NCBI RefSeq assembly: GCF_039536745.1
Contig: NZ_BAAAZE010000005.1
Location: forward strand, 434,001 to 498,000
Origin: Actimicrobium antarcticum
GTDB taxonomy: Bacteria; Pseudomonadota; Gammaproteobacteria; Burkholderiales; Burkholderiaceae_D
Direction of reading: 5' to 3'
DNA length: 64,000 bases
In this document: positions 18,393 through 28,073 of the stretch, one piece after another
Layout of the letters: the number at the start of each line of letters is the position of its first letter
Position numbering within the stretch: position 1 is the stretch's first letter
Position numbers and translations under genes: made by a program
Notes under the pieces: model-generated
The model's database searches: none
What the model was told of the DNA's origin: nothing
The model's input: the letters and a program-made list of their open reading frames with translations, nothing else

Positions 18393-19799
18393 TCAGACGA
18401 CTTTCCCGGGATTCATCAGGTTCAGGGGATCGAGTGCAGTCTTGATGCGTTCCATCAGGCGCATTTCGACGTCGGATTTGTAGCGGCGGATCTCGTCGCG
18501 TTTCATCGCACCCAGGCCGTGTTCGGCCGAAATCGATCCGCCAAAATGGTCGACGCTGTCATGCACCACGCGGTTGATGTCCGACTGGCTGGCAATCAGG
18601 GCGTCGCCAGCTTCGCCTTCCGGTGGCGAGACGTTGTAATGCAGGTTGCCGTCGCCCAGATGGCCAAACGTGACCAGCCTGCAGCCGGGGAACTGCGCGG
18701 CCAGCAGGGCGTCGGTACGGGTGATGAATTCACCGATCAGTGAAATCGGTACCGACACGTCATGCTTGATGTTCTTGCCTTCATCGGCTTGCGCCAGCGG
18801 GATGTGCTCGCGCAGATTCCATAAACCTTTCGACTGTGCCATCGAGGATGCCACCACGGCATCGTGGATCACTTCCTGTTCGAGAGCATCGGTGACAAGA
18901 CGCTCCAGTGTGGCTTCGGCATGTTCGGCGGATTCGTTGTCGGAGATTTCCAGCAGCACGTATTGCGGTGACGATTGCGGAAACGGCAGGCGCATTTGCG
19001 GATAATGCTTGACCACCAGTTGCAGGCAAAAATCCGACATCAGTTCGAAACCGGTCAGGGTGGCGCCGCAATGGCTTTGCGCCAGCGACAGCAGTTTCAG
19101 GGCCGCATTCGGCGTGTGCATCGCCGCCAGTGCGGTCAGTCGCGCCTTCGGTTGCGGGAACAGTTTCAGCACGGCGGCGGTGATGATGCCCAGCGTGCCT
19201 TCGGCGCCAATGTACAGGTCGCGCAAATCGAAGCCGGTATTGTCCTTGCGCAGGCCGCGCAAACCGCTCCAGATTTCACCCTGGGCGGTGACCACTTCGA
19301 GGCCGAGGCACAGCTCACGCATGTTGCCGTAGCGCAGAACCGCCGTGCCACCTGCGTTGGTGGCGAGGTTGCCGCCGATGGTGCAACTGCCTTCGGCTGC
19401 CAGCGACAGCGGGAACAGCCGATCAACGTCGGTGGCAGCGTTCTGGATGGTCTGCAGGATGCAGCCGGCTTCGACCGTGATCGTGTTGTTGATGATGTCG
19501 GTAGCGCGGATGTGGTTGAGTCGCGTGAGCGACAGCACCACGGCGTTGCCGCTGTCGTCCGGTACGCTGCCGAGCACCAGGCCGGTGTTGCCGCCTTGCG
19601 GGACCAGCGGCACACGGTATTGGTTGCACAGTTTTACCAGCAGGGCGACTTCTTCGGTGCTGCCGGGTTTCAGGATCGCCAGAGCCTTGCCGGTAAAACG
19701 GCGCCGCCAGTCGGTCAGGTAACCGGCCATGTCGGTGTGGTCGGTAACAACGTAATGTTCGCCAATGGCGCTGCGGCAATCGCTCAGGAAATCATTCAT
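18393..19799 (-). CDS. FAD-binding D-2-hydroxyacid dehydrogenase (GlcD / D2HGDH-like)
   Basis: 468-residue flavoprotein of the FAD_binding_4 family. The FAD-binding domain shows PLVPQGGNTGLVLGSVP and GGNLATNAGGTAVLRYGNMRELCLGLEVV, then LYIGAEGTLGIIT. The C-terminal domain has the metal-binding TFGHLGDGNLHYN and SAEHGLGAMKRDEI. These features fit D-2-hydroxyglutarate dehydrogenase or D-lactate dehydrogenase; glycolate oxidase GlcD is less likely because glcE and glcF are absent. It overlaps the next upstream gene by four bases. Confidence 0.88.
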   Translation of the reverse strand: MNDFLSDCRSAIGEHYVVTDHTDMAGYLTDWRRRFTGKALAILKPGSTEEVALLVKLCNQYRVPLVPQGGNTGLVLGSVPDDSGNAVVLSLTRLNHIRATDIINNTITVEAGCILQTIQNAATDVDRLFPLSLAAEGSCTIGGNLATNAGGTAVLRYGNMRELCLGLEVVTAQGEIWSGLRGLRKDNTGFDLRDLYIGAEGTLGIITAAVLKLFPQPKARLTALAAMHTPNAALKLLSLAQSHCGATLTGFELMSDFCLQLVVKHYPQMRLPFPQSSPQYVLLEISDNESAEHAEATLERLVTDALEQEVIHDAVVASSMAQSKGLWNLREHIPLAQADEGKNIKHDVSVPISLIGEFITRTDALLAAQFPGCRLVTFGHLGDGNLHYNVSPPEGEAGDALIASQSDINRVVHDSVDHFGGSISAEHGLGAMKRDEIRRYKSDVEMRLMERIKTALDPLNLMNPGKVV

Positions 19800-20215
19800 T
19801 TGGGTGCTTTTTCGGTGGCGGTTTCAATGGCTTTGTCGATTGTTTCGCGGGCGATTTTCTTGGCGGCTTTTTTGTACGGCTTCAGGTAATAAATGACCGA
19901 AAAAAAGTAGATGCAGACCAGCGCCACTTCGATCCAGCCGAGTGTCGCAGACAATGGCACGCGGTCACTGGTGGCGCGTACTATGCCTTCGGTAAAATAG
20001 ATCAGGATCAGCATGGACGACCATTGCAGTGTGTAAACGTCACGTTTGATCACGCCGCGCAGAGGCAATATCAGCGGGATGACCTTCAGCACCATCCACG
20101 ACCCGTTCGGTCGCAGCGGCGCCAGCCACATTTCCCATGCCACGCCAAGAACGATCAGGCCGATGAGGCTGGACACCGCTGCTACGTAGCAGGACTTCTG
20201 GAAGGAACTTTGCAT
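19796..20215 (-). CDS. DUF2069 inner-membrane protein
   Basis: 139-residue protein with four predicted hydrophobic segments (from about residues 8, 45, 65 and 95) and a basic, lysine-rich C-terminal tail. The pattern RPNGSWMVLKVIPLILPLRG and LLIYFTEG-type block is characteristic of DUF2069. The role is unknown. It is translationally coupled to its neighbours: a one-base overlap with the WrbA-like gene upstream and four bases with the flavoprotein gene downstream. The WrbA-DUF2069 pairing is common in betaproteobacteria. Confidence 0.8.
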   Translation of the reverse strand: MQSSFQKSCYVAAVSSLIGLIVLGVAWEMWLAPLRPNGSWMVLKVIPLILPLRGVIKRDVYTLQWSSMLILIYFTEGIVRATSDRVPLSATLGWIEVALVCIYFFSVIYYLKPYKKAAKKIARETIDKAIETATEKAPK

Positions 20216-20823
20216 TAGTGGCTCCGGAGTTTTTTAGCGGTCTCGGCGAGGCGGCGGCCCAGCGCGATGGTCAGGGTCCGACTCTCGTCGGACAGCGGCT
20301 GGTTGCCATTGATGCCGGACCAGTGGCTGGCGCCGTAGGGCGTACCACCGGAAGAAGTCGTCATCAGTTCGGGATGGGTGTAGGGCAAGCCAAGCACCAT
20401 CATGCCGTGGTGCAGCAGCGGAATCATCATGGTCAGTAGTGTGCTTTCCTGCCCGCCATGCAGGCTGCCGGTCGAGGTGAAGACACAGGCCGGTTTGCCG
20501 GCCAATGCCCCGCCCAGCCATTGCGCGCTGGTGCCATCCCAGAAGTATTTCAGCGGCGACGCCATATTGCCAAAGCGGGTCGGCGAGCCGAATGCCAGCC
20601 CGGCGCACTCGTCGAGGTCGCGCAGTTCGACATACGGTGCACCGTCGTCGGGAATCTCCGGCATGGTCGCTTCGGTGACGGTGGAGATTGCCGGTACGGT
20701 GCGCAGCATGGCATCGCAGCCGGGCACGCTTTCGATGCCCTGGGCCAGCAGTTCGGCCATTTTGCGGGTCGCGCCGTGCCGGGAATAATACAAAACCAGA
20801 ATGGATAAGTTGGGTGAGTTCAT
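20215..20823 (-). CDS. wrbA: NAD(P)H:quinone oxidoreductase, WrbA-like flavodoxin
   Basis: 202-residue flavodoxin-fold protein. The FMN phosphate loop YYSRHGATRKMAEL is near the N-terminus; later FGSPTRFGNMASPLKYFWDG and STGSLHGGQESTLLTM match the WrbA family. It reduces quinones by two electrons in the cytosol and probably protects against oxidative stress. First gene of the minus-strand group with DUF2069, the flavin dehydrogenase and the exported protein. Confidence 0.88.
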   Translation of the reverse strand: MNSPNLSILVLYYSRHGATRKMAELLAQGIESVPGCDAMLRTVPAISTVTEATMPEIPDDGAPYVELRDLDECAGLAFGSPTRFGNMASPLKYFWDGTSAQWLGGALAGKPACVFTSTGSLHGGQESTLLTMMIPLLHHGMMVLGLPYTHPELMTTSSGGTPYGASHWSGINGNQPLSDESRTLTIALGRRLAETAKKLRSH

Positions 20824-20905
20824 CCTTGATATTATAGGGCGCTTTGCTTCTGGCCCAATACGGCGCGTGCCCTGCGCCGACCTCTCGGATTAAATCTCTT
20901 TTCGT

Positions 20906-22207
20906 ATGGTTTCAAAACGTTCGCTGACACTTCGCGGTATCACCTGGTCGCAGCTGCGCGACCTGTTTCGCTTCGCCGCGCGCCGGCTCGACGAAGAGCA
21001 TTTGCCGCAGGTCGCCGGCAGCCTGACCTTCACGAGCGTGCTGGCGCTGGTGCCATTGCTGACCATTGCGCTGGCGATTTTTACCGCCTTCCCGCTGTTC
21101 AATACGTTCCGTGCCTCGCTGGAAGCGTATTTCATCCAGAACCTGATGCCGAAGGCGATTGCCAACACCATCCTCGGTTATTTGACTCAGTTCGCCGCGA
21201 AGTCGACCGGCCTGTCGGCCATCGGTGGCGGCGTGCTGATCATCACCGCAGTGGCGATGATGTCGACCATCGATCGGGTCTTTAACCGCATCTGGGGGGT
21301 GCGGGTGTCGCGCCCGTTCCTGCAGCGGGTGCTGGTGTATTGGGCGATTCTGACGCTGGGGCCGCTGCTGATCGGCGTGTCGATTTCACTGACATCCTAT
21401 CTTTTCAGCGCGACCAACGGCGTCGTGCTGGTCGTGCCGATGGTCGGTGCGGTGGCCTACACGCTGATCTCGGTGGCGCTGACCACGGGAGCGTTTTCAT
21501 TGTTGTATGTGGCGGTACCGAATCGTTCGGTTGACTGGTCCGATGCGTTCTGGGGCGGTCTGCTCGCAGGCGTCGCATTTGAAATTGCCAAGCGCCTGTT
21601 CGCTGCCTATATCGTCAAGTTTCCGACTTACACGATGGTGTATGGATCGGTGGCGGCGGTGCCGATTTTTCTGTTGTGGATCTACATGTTCTGGATGATC
21701 ACGCTTGCCGGCGCGTTGCTGGCGGCGGCACTGCCGGTGGTCAAATATGAACGCTGGTGGTTCGTCGCCCGGCCCGGCAGTGCCTTCGTCGATGCGATTA
21801 CGATCCTGCGCTTGCTGTACCGGTCGCGCCAGGCGGCATCCACGTCGGTGGTCGACGCGAACATGATACGCACCGGCACGCGGCTTGGTTTTGACGAGTC
21901 GGAACAACTGTTGCAGCAGATGCTGGAGGCCGGCTGGGTCGGACGTATCAAGACCGACGCACCGAAGCGCATGCGGTGGGGCAAGTCAAACGCCGGCAGC
22001 CAGGATCGCTGGGTGTTGCTGGCCAATCCCGGACAACTCAAGCTGGCCGACATTTATCGCTTGTTCGTCTTTGATGCGTTCGGTGCGTCACCGCTGGCCT
22101 CGCATGTCGAGAACGCCGTCGAAAACGGCCTCGACATCAGCCTTGCCGACTACTTCAATGACGAACCGGTGCGGCCATTCCATCTCTCGTCGGTGGTGCG
22201 CAGCTGA
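20906..22207 (+). CDS. YihY/BrkB-family inner-membrane protein
   Basis: 433 residues: about 290 residues of YihY domain with six hydrophobic segments, starting with LPQVAGSLTFTSVLALVPLLTIALA and including TIDRVFNRIWGV. A cytoplasmic extension of about 130 residues follows with a winged-helix-like pattern (TRLGFDESEQLLQQMLEAGWVGRI). The family was once called RNase BN in error; its role is unclear. Divergent from the WrbA-like gene; the 82-base gap must hold both promoters. Confidence 0.85.
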   Translation: MVSKRSLTLRGITWSQLRDLFRFAARRLDEEHLPQVAGSLTFTSVLALVPLLTIALAIFTAFPLFNTFRASLEAYFIQNLMPKAIANTILGYLTQFAAKSTGLSAIGGGVLIITAVAMMSTIDRVFNRIWGVRVSRPFLQRVLVYWAILTLGPLLIGVSISLTSYLFSATNGVVLVVPMVGAVAYTLISVALTTGAFSLLYVAVPNRSVDWSDAFWGGLLAGVAFEIAKRLFAAYIVKFPTYTMVYGSVAAVPIFLLWIYMFWMITLAGALLAAALPVVKYERWWFVARPGSAFVDAITILRLLYRSRQAASTSVVDANMIRTGTRLGFDESEQLLQQMLEAGWVGRIKTDAPKRMRWGKSNAGSQDRWVLLANPGQLKLADIYRLFVFDAFGASPLASHVENAVENGLDISLADYFNDEPVRPFHLSSVVRS

Positions 22208-22213
22208 CGAAAG

Positions 22214-23026
22214 TCAAGTCCGGCCCACCGCAAAATCAAACAGGTGCGCCAGTACCGCATCGGGTTGTTCGGCCATCAATGCGTGTCCGCAATTGTCCAG
22301 CCGGACGACTCGTGCGGCAGGCATCGCCTTGATCAGCGAGGCAGTGGCACGCGGCGGCGTCATCATGTCCTGTTGACCCAGCAAGAACAGTGTCGGGCAG
22401 CGCACCGACGCGGCAGCGATGTCGCCATTGGTGTAGCTGTTGCAGGCCACGAAATCCGTATGAAAAACCGGCGCCGGGTTGCCTGCCGCAATATGCTGCA
22501 TCAGGCGCCGGTTGCCGCCGATGACCGAAAATCCGGGTCCCGGTGACGACGGTTTTTGGGCGATACCGGAGTGCGACCAGATGTTGACCATGTCGATTGC
22601 ATGCTGTTCGTGATGCTGTGCCTCGTCGAGCAAAGTATCCGACACCTTCATCGGATACGCGCTGCCGACCAGGGCGATTTTATCCACGCGCGACGGCGCA
22701 CGGCAGGCGGTTTCCAGTGCCACCAGCGAACCCATGCTGTGGCCGATCAGCGTGGCGGTCCTGACGCCGGCGGCATCGAGCAACTTCAGCAGCCAGTCGC
22801 TAATTTCGCCGACCGACGCGAGTGGCGCGCCTTTGCTGCGGCCATGGCCCGGCAGGTCGAGCGCCAGCACACCAAAGCCATGATGCGCAAAATAGCGTGT
22901 CTGCAGCACCCAGACCGAGTGATCGTGCTGCGCGCCGTGTATGAACACCGCAGTCGGCAGGGTGGCATCGAAGGGCTTTCCACCGGTGTAGCAATAGGCG
23001 TCGCGGTCATCAACAGTGAGCAGCAT
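22214..23026 (-). CDS. Alpha/beta hydrolase
   Basis: 270-residue hydrolase. The nucleophile elbow GHSMGS, the oxyanion region VFIHGAQHDHSVW, the acid in FLLGQQDMMTP and the terminal His in NCGHALMAEQP are all present. The start region MLLTVDDRDAYCYTGG has no signal peptide. It lies one base from the sulfhydrylase gene, so both are transcribed together; a MetX-like acyltransferase role is unlikely from its short length. Substrate unknown. Confidence 0.88.
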   Translation of the reverse strand: MLLTVDDRDAYCYTGGKPFDATLPTAVFIHGAQHDHSVWVLQTRYFAHHGFGVLALDLPGHGRSKGAPLASVGEISDWLLKLLDAAGVRTATLIGHSMGSLVALETACRAPSRVDKIALVGSAYPMKVSDTLLDEAQHHEQHAIDMVNIWSHSGIAQKPSSPGPGFSVIGGNRRLMQHIAAGNPAPVFHTDFVACNSYTNGDIAAASVRCPTLFLLGQQDMMTPPRATASLIKAMPAARVVRLDNCGHALMAEQPDAVLAHLFDFAVGRT

Positions 23027-23027
23027 C

Positions 23028-24347
23028 TCAGGCTCCTTTCGGTACGCGTTGCGATGCCTTCAGGCCTGCGGCCAGGTCGTCGATCAGGTCGTCGACGTCC
23101 TCCAGTCCGATCGACAGGCGCATCGTGCCTTCGGTAATGCCGGAGGCGGCCAATTGGGCATTGGGTACCCGAAAATGCGTGGTCGAGGGAGGATGGATCA
23201 CCAGTGATTTGGCATCGCCGACATTGGCCAGATGCGAGAAGACTTTCAGCGCCTCCACAAAACGCTGGCCGGCGGCGCGGTCGCCCTTGATGCTGAACGA
23301 GAACACCGCGCCGCAGCCTTTGGGCAGCAATATTTTTGCCAGGGCGTGATCGGGATGCGACGGCAAGTCGGGATACGAGACCGATTCGACGGCATCGTGC
23401 GCGACCAGAAATTCGACCACCTTGCGGGTGTTGGCGACATGCCGGTCCATGCGCAGTCCGAGGGTTTCGATACCCTGCAAAATAGCGAACGCATTATGCG
23501 GACTCATGACCGCGCCGAAGTCGCGCAAGCCTTCGCGACGGGCGCGCAAGGCAAACGGCGCGACCGTCGATTCTTCCGAGAACACCATGCCGTGGAAGCC
23601 GTCATACGGTTCGCACAGCTCGGCGAAGCGGCCAGTTTTTTCATACGCCTGCTGCCAGTCGAAGGTGCCGCCATCGACCAGCAAGCCGCCGATGGCAGTG
23701 CCATGTCCGCACAGGAATTTGGTCGCCGAATGAAACACCAGATCGGCGCCATGCTCGAACGGTTGCAACAAGTACGGCGTGGTGAAGGTGGAGTCGACCA
23801 TCAGTGGCAAATACTGTTCATGTGCCAGTTCGGCCACGCGGTCGATGTCGAGGACGTCGAGTCCGGGATTGCCGAGCGTTTCGGCAAACAGCACCTTGGT
23901 GTTCGGCCGGATGGCAGCACGCCAGGCATCGATATCGCGCGGATCGACGAACGTGGTCTCGATGCCGAAGCGCTTCAAGGTGTATCCGAGCAAATTTTGT
24001 GACCCGCCGTACAGCGCGCGCGAGGCGACGATGTGCGAGCCGGCGCCGGCAATCGTGACCAGCCCGAGATGCATGGCAGCCTGGCCGCTGGCGGTGGCGA
24101 TGCCGGCGACGCCACCTTCGAGTGCGGCGATGCGTTCTTCCAGTACGGCATTGGTCGGATTCGAAATGCGCGAGTACACATGGCCTGCGCGTTCCATGTT
24201 GAACAGCGATGCGGCGTGATCAGAGTCCTTGAAGACGAACGAACTGGTCAGGTAGATGGGCGTGGCGCGTGCGCCGGTGGCCGGGTCAGGGGCGGCGCCA
24301 GCGTGCAGCGCGAGGGTGTCGAAACCGGGATAGTGCGGACCGCTCAT
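23028..24347 (-). CDS. O-acetyl/O-succinylhomoserine sulfhydrylase (Cys/Met metabolism PLP enzyme)
   Basis: 439-residue PLP enzyme of the Cys/Met metabolism family, making homocysteine from O-acylhomoserine and sulfide. It starts GFDTLALHAGAAPDP; the PLP lysine is in FHSATKFLCGHGTAIGG, and the phosphate-binding tyrosine region is AGHVYSRISNPTNAVLEERIAALEGG. The ATG at 24347 is chosen because AGGAGA lies seven bases upstream. The length matches MetY rather than the shorter MetB/MetC, and MetZ is an alternative. Confidence 0.88.
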   Translation of the reverse strand: MSGPHYPGFDTLALHAGAAPDPATGARATPIYLTSSFVFKDSDHAASLFNMERAGHVYSRISNPTNAVLEERIAALEGGVAGIATASGQAAMHLGLVTIAGAGSHIVASRALYGGSQNLLGYTLKRFGIETTFVDPRDIDAWRAAIRPNTKVLFAETLGNPGLDVLDIDRVAELAHEQYLPLMVDSTFTTPYLLQPFEHGADLVFHSATKFLCGHGTAIGGLLVDGGTFDWQQAYEKTGRFAELCEPYDGFHGMVFSEESTVAPFALRARREGLRDFGAVMSPHNAFAILQGIETLGLRMDRHVANTRKVVEFLVAHDAVESVSYPDLPSHPDHALAKILLPKGCGAVFSFSIKGDRAAGQRFVEALKVFSHLANVGDAKSLVIHPPSTTHFRVPNAQLAASGITEGTMRLSIGLEDVDDLIDDLAAGLKASQRVPKGA

Positions 24348-24522
24348 GGGCTGTGTCTCCTGTCTTGTATGGATCGAATCGTAGCATCGGAATGTACTGA
24401 GGTTGATCTTGTCGACCATTGCCCATGATTGATCACATTCATGCCGCCGAACCGCGCTAGATTTTTCGACGTGCTTGCGCTACTCTCCAGAGGACAGAAC
24501 AACAACACGCCGGGACACGCCA

Positions 24523-24969
24523 ATGAAAGTATCTGAAATCCTGCAAGTCAAAGGAAACATCCTTTACACCGTTACTCCCGAGACACCGATGCTGCAGGCC
24601 GTGATCACGATGGCGGAAAAGGATATCGGGTCCCTGGTGGTGATGGAATTCGGCGAACTGGTCGGCATGTTGAGCTTTCGCGAAGTCATGAAAGCACTGC
24701 ATGAAAGCAATGGCGAAGTCGGCAAAGGGACAGTGCGCAAGCACATGGATGACCATCCGATCACCGTCACGGCCGATACCGAAATCAATGAAGTGCGTCG
24801 CCTGATGCTGGAGCGCCATGCGCGGTATGTGCCGGTGATGGATGCCCGCACATTACTGGGCATTATTTCGTTTTATGACGTCGCCAAGGCGGTCGTCGAA
24901 GCACAGAGCTTTGAAAACAAAATGCTGAAAGCGTACATACGCGACTGGCCCGCGGAAGGCGACGAGTAA
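24523..24969 (+). CDS. Two-CBS-domain protein
   Basis: 148 residues forming a Bateman pair: first CBS about residues 8-62 (IGSLVVMEFGELVGMLSFREVMKAL), second about 75-130 (ARYVPVMDARTLLGIISFYDVAKAV). Such stand-alone proteins usually sense adenine nucleotides. The start at ATG 24523 (MKVSEILQVKG) fits the family; an in-frame upstream codon at 24475 would add a non-homologous stretch. A terminator follows 33 bases after the stop. Confidence 0.87.
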   Translation: MKVSEILQVKGNILYTVTPETPMLQAVITMAEKDIGSLVVMEFGELVGMLSFREVMKALHESNGEVGKGTVRKHMDDHPITVTADTEINEVRRLMLERHARYVPVMDARTLLGIISFYDVAKAVVEAQSFENKMLKAYIRDWPAEGDE

Positions 24970-25002
24970 CTCTGCTGCTCCGGTCCGAAGCATGACAAAA
25001 GT

Positions 25003-25043
25003 GCCGTTCACGGTTGCCAGTGCGCAGCGATGAACGGCTTTTT
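25003..25043 (+). terminator. Rho-independent terminator after the CBS gene
   Basis: An eight-base stem (25003-25010 with 25031-25038) closes a 20-base loop and is followed by five T residues. Confidence 0.65.
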
Positions 25044-25117
25044 AATGTCCAGCTGACTGTTCGATCAGCGCTCACCACAACCAGAAAATTCCACTCACCC
25101 TCATCAGGAGTACAGGC

Positions 25118-26122
25118 ATGCATATCGCCATTATTGGTGCCGGTTTATCCGGTTTGACTTGCGCCCACCGTCTGCAGGAGCAGGGACATCGCGTGACGGT
25201 CTATGAAAAAAGCCATGCCGTCAGCGGTCGCATGAGTACCCGCAAAACCGACCTCGGCGGTTTCGATCATGGCGCACAGTACTTCACGGCAACCAGTGCC
25301 GCATTCAAGAAAGACGTCGCTGTCTGGACCAAAGCCGGCTGGGTCGCGCCGTGGCAAGGCAAATTCGTGGCGCTGGAAAACGGCAAGTCCAAACCAGCCG
25401 GAAAATCGGCACCGGACAAATCGACCCGCCATGTGGGCGTCCCCGCCATGCGCGCCGTCGGCGAGCAGCTGGCGCAAGGGCTCGATATTCGGACCGCGCA
25501 ACGGGTCGGTCGCATCGAAAAATTTGGCGAGCAGTGGCTGCTGGAAGTGCATGCCGACACGGTGCCGATTGCAGCCAGCGCCGGACCGTTCGATGCAGTC
25601 GTTGTCGCGGTGCCGGCGGATCAGGCCGAGCAATTGCTGTCGGTCGTGCCGGCCTTTGCCAGGCAGGCAAAGAAAGCCAGGCTGGTGCCATGCTGGACGA
25701 TGATGCTGGCCTTCCAGGAAGGACTTGACCTTGGCTATGACGGTGCTTGGGTATCCGGTTCGCGGCTGGGCTGGCTGGCGCACGATGCGTCCAAGCCGGG
25801 GCGCCGTCCCGGCGAGCATTGGGTCTGCAACGCCACCAGTGCATGGAGCATCGAACACCTTGAGGACGATCCGGAACGCGTCAAGGAAAAATTACTGAAG
25901 GCGTTTCATGAGGCTACCGGCAGCCACGTGCAGCCGGTCTATGCAACGGTCCACCGCTGGCGTTATGCGCAGGCACAGGCTCCGCTGGACGCGGATTGCC
26001 TGTGGAACAAGAAGCTGCGCATCGGCGCGTGCGGCGACTGGTTTAAGGCCGGACTGGATGGCGCCGGGCGAGTCGAAAATGCCTACCTGAGTGGCACGGC
26101 ACTGGCCGCAAGCATCGTCTGA
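25118..26122 (+). CDS. FAD-dependent amine-oxidase-like protein (renalase type)
   Basis: 334-residue flavoprotein. The dinucleotide fold is IAIIGAGLSGLTCAHRLQEQGHRVTVYEKSHAVSGRMSTR, followed by the GGFDHGAQYF segment typical of the bacterial renalase-like family, and a C-terminal FAD-binding LRIGACGDWFKAGLDGAGRVENAYLSG. The substrate is unknown. It ends 22 bases before the transporter/acyltransferase gene. Confidence 0.86.
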   Translation: MHIAIIGAGLSGLTCAHRLQEQGHRVTVYEKSHAVSGRMSTRKTDLGGFDHGAQYFTATSAAFKKDVAVWTKAGWVAPWQGKFVALENGKSKPAGKSAPDKSTRHVGVPAMRAVGEQLAQGLDIRTAQRVGRIEKFGEQWLLEVHADTVPIAASAGPFDAVVVAVPADQAEQLLSVVPAFARQAKKARLVPCWTMMLAFQEGLDLGYDGAWVSGSRLGWLAHDASKPGRRPGEHWVCNATSAWSIEHLEDDPERVKEKLLKAFHEATGSHVQPVYATVHRWRYAQAQAPLDADCLWNKKLRIGACGDWFKAGLDGAGRVENAYLSGTALAASIV

Positions 26123-26144
26123 TCCATCGTTTTCCGGGCCGCCC

Positions 26145-28031
26145 ATGAGCAATAAAAGCCAGTTTTCATTGATGGCCGAGCGTCGCTTCGGCCCTTTTTT
26201 CTGGACCCAGTTTCTGGGCGCCTTCAACGACAATGTCTTCAAGACGGCGCTGCTGACGATCCTGACCTACGAAGCGATGAGCTGGACAGCGATCGACCCG
26301 GCCTTGCTGAACAACCTGATTCCGGGTTTGTTCATTTTGCCGTTCGTGCTGTTTTCTGCCACGGCGGGGCAGCTGGCCGACAAGTTCGACAAAGGCCGGG
26401 TAGCCCGTAGCGTCAAGTTACTGGAAATTGTGATCATGCTGGTCGCCGCTGGCGGATGGATGACGCACAACCTGTTCCTGCTGATCGCCGCGATCATCGG
26501 CATGGGATTGCATTCGACGCTGTTCGGTCCGGTCAAGTACGCCTATCTGCCACAGCACCTGAAAACCAGCGAACTGGTTGGCGGCAACGGCCTGGTCGAA
26601 AGCGGCACCTTTGTCGGTATCCTGCTGGGCGAAGTGCTGGGTGCGGTCCTGGTGGTGCACAAGCCGTGGGGTGTCGAACTGGTGGCGTTCGGCACGGTGG
26701 CGATTGCGCTGGCGGGCTGGCTCTGCAGCCGGGCAATTCCTGTGTCGCCGGCACCGGTGCCGGGTCTGGTGGTGAACTGGAATCCCCTCAGCGAGACCGT
26801 GCGCAATTTCAAGTTCACCCGCCAGAACCGCGCGGTATTTCTGTCCGTGCTGGGCAACTCGTGGTTCTGGTTTTATGGCGCGATCATTCTTGCGCAATTT
26901 CCTGTCTTTGCAAAAACTTACCTGCACGGAGATCACACGGTATTCGTGCTGTTGCTGACAATTTTTTCGCTCGGGATCGGTGCTGGCTCGTTGCTGTGCG
27001 AACGGCTCTCCGGCGGCAAGATTGAAATCGGGCTGGTGCCGTTCGGCTCGATCGGCTTGTCGGTGTTCGGAATCGACCTGTTCCTAGCCAGCACGGCCTA
27101 TACCAGCACCGTCAGCGTCGACCTTGTCGGCTTTATTGCACAACCCGGCAGCCTGCGCATCCTGTTCGACTGCCTGATGATTGGCTTGTTTGGCGGCCTG
27201 TATATCGTGCCGCTGTTCGCGTTGATCCAGACCCGTTGCGACCCGCGCTATTTGTCGCGCACGATTGCCGGCATGAACATCATGAATGCGCTGTTCATGG
27301 TGGTGGCGGCGTTGCTGGCGATGGTGCTGCTCAAGGCCGGCTTCACGATCCCGCAGTTGTTTCTGGTTACCGCCGTGTTGAACGGGTTGGTGGCCACGTA
27401 TATTTTTTCGGTGGTGCCGGAATTCCTGATCCGGTTCATGGCCTGGTTGTTGATCCACACCATACATCGCGTGCAATTAATTGATGTCGACCGGATTCCG
27501 CACCATGGGGCGGCTGTCCTTGTTTGTAACCATGTCAGTTACGTCGATGCGATCGTCATCATGGCTGCCAGTCCGCGCCCGATCCGGTTTGTGATGGATC
27601 ACCAGATATTCAGGATTCCCGTGCTGTCCTGGATGTTCCGGAATGCCAAAGCGATCCCGATTGCGCCCGCCAAAGAAGATGCGGCATTGATGGAACAAGC
27701 CTATCTGGACATTGCCCGGGCACTCGACGATGGCGATCTGGTCTGTATTTTTCCCGAAGGAAAACTGACCGTGAATGGTGACATGAACACATTCCGCGGT
27801 GGCATCATGAAGATACTCGAACGCTCGCCGGTGCCGGTGATTCCGATGGCCTTGCGTGGACTGTGGGGCAGCTTGCTGTCGCGCGGTGATGGCAATCCGT
27901 TTGGCCGCTCGTTTCAGCGCGGACCGTGGTCCCGGCTGGCGCTGGCCGTGGGCCAGCCGTTATCGCCGTCGGAAGTCACGCCAGAGAGTCTCCAGGATCG
28001 GGTATTGGGCTTGCGCGGAAACGTCAAATAG
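26145..28031 (+). CDS. MFS transporter-acyltransferase fusion (LplT-PlsC)
   Basis: 628 residues in two parts. Residues 1-430 are an LplT-like major facilitator (starting RRFGPFFWTQFLGAFNDNVFKTAL, about 12 membrane segments). Residues about 440-628 are a PlsC/Aas acyltransferase with the catalytic NHVSYVDA block, FPEGKLTVNGDM and the VIPMALRGLWG block. In the family, lysophospholipids are flipped inward and reacylated; E. coli uses separate LplT and Aas. The AMP-binding acyl-ACP synthetase part of Aas is absent here. The ATG at 26145 is the only start matching family N-termini. Confidence 0.88.
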   Translation: MSNKSQFSLMAERRFGPFFWTQFLGAFNDNVFKTALLTILTYEAMSWTAIDPALLNNLIPGLFILPFVLFSATAGQLADKFDKGRVARSVKLLEIVIMLVAAGGWMTHNLFLLIAAIIGMGLHSTLFGPVKYAYLPQHLKTSELVGGNGLVESGTFVGILLGEVLGAVLVVHKPWGVELVAFGTVAIALAGWLCSRAIPVSPAPVPGLVVNWNPLSETVRNFKFTRQNRAVFLSVLGNSWFWFYGAIILAQFPVFAKTYLHGDHTVFVLLLTIFSLGIGAGSLLCERLSGGKIEIGLVPFGSIGLSVFGIDLFLASTAYTSTVSVDLVGFIAQPGSLRILFDCLMIGLFGGLYIVPLFALIQTRCDPRYLSRTIAGMNIMNALFMVVAALLAMVLLKAGFTIPQLFLVTAVLNGLVATYIFSVVPEFLIRFMAWLLIHTIHRVQLIDVDRIPHHGAAVLVCNHVSYVDAIVIMAASPRPIRFVMDHQIFRIPVLSWMFRNAKAIPIAPAKEDAALMEQAYLDIARALDDGDLVCIFPEGKLTVNGDMNTFRGGIMKILERSPVPVIPMALRGLWGSLLSRGDGNPFGRSFQRGPWSRLALAVGQPLSPSEVTPESLQDRVLGLRGNVK

Positions 28032-28073
28032 GAGCGATGGCCGGCGTGGATCAGGTAATTGATCAGGCCCACG

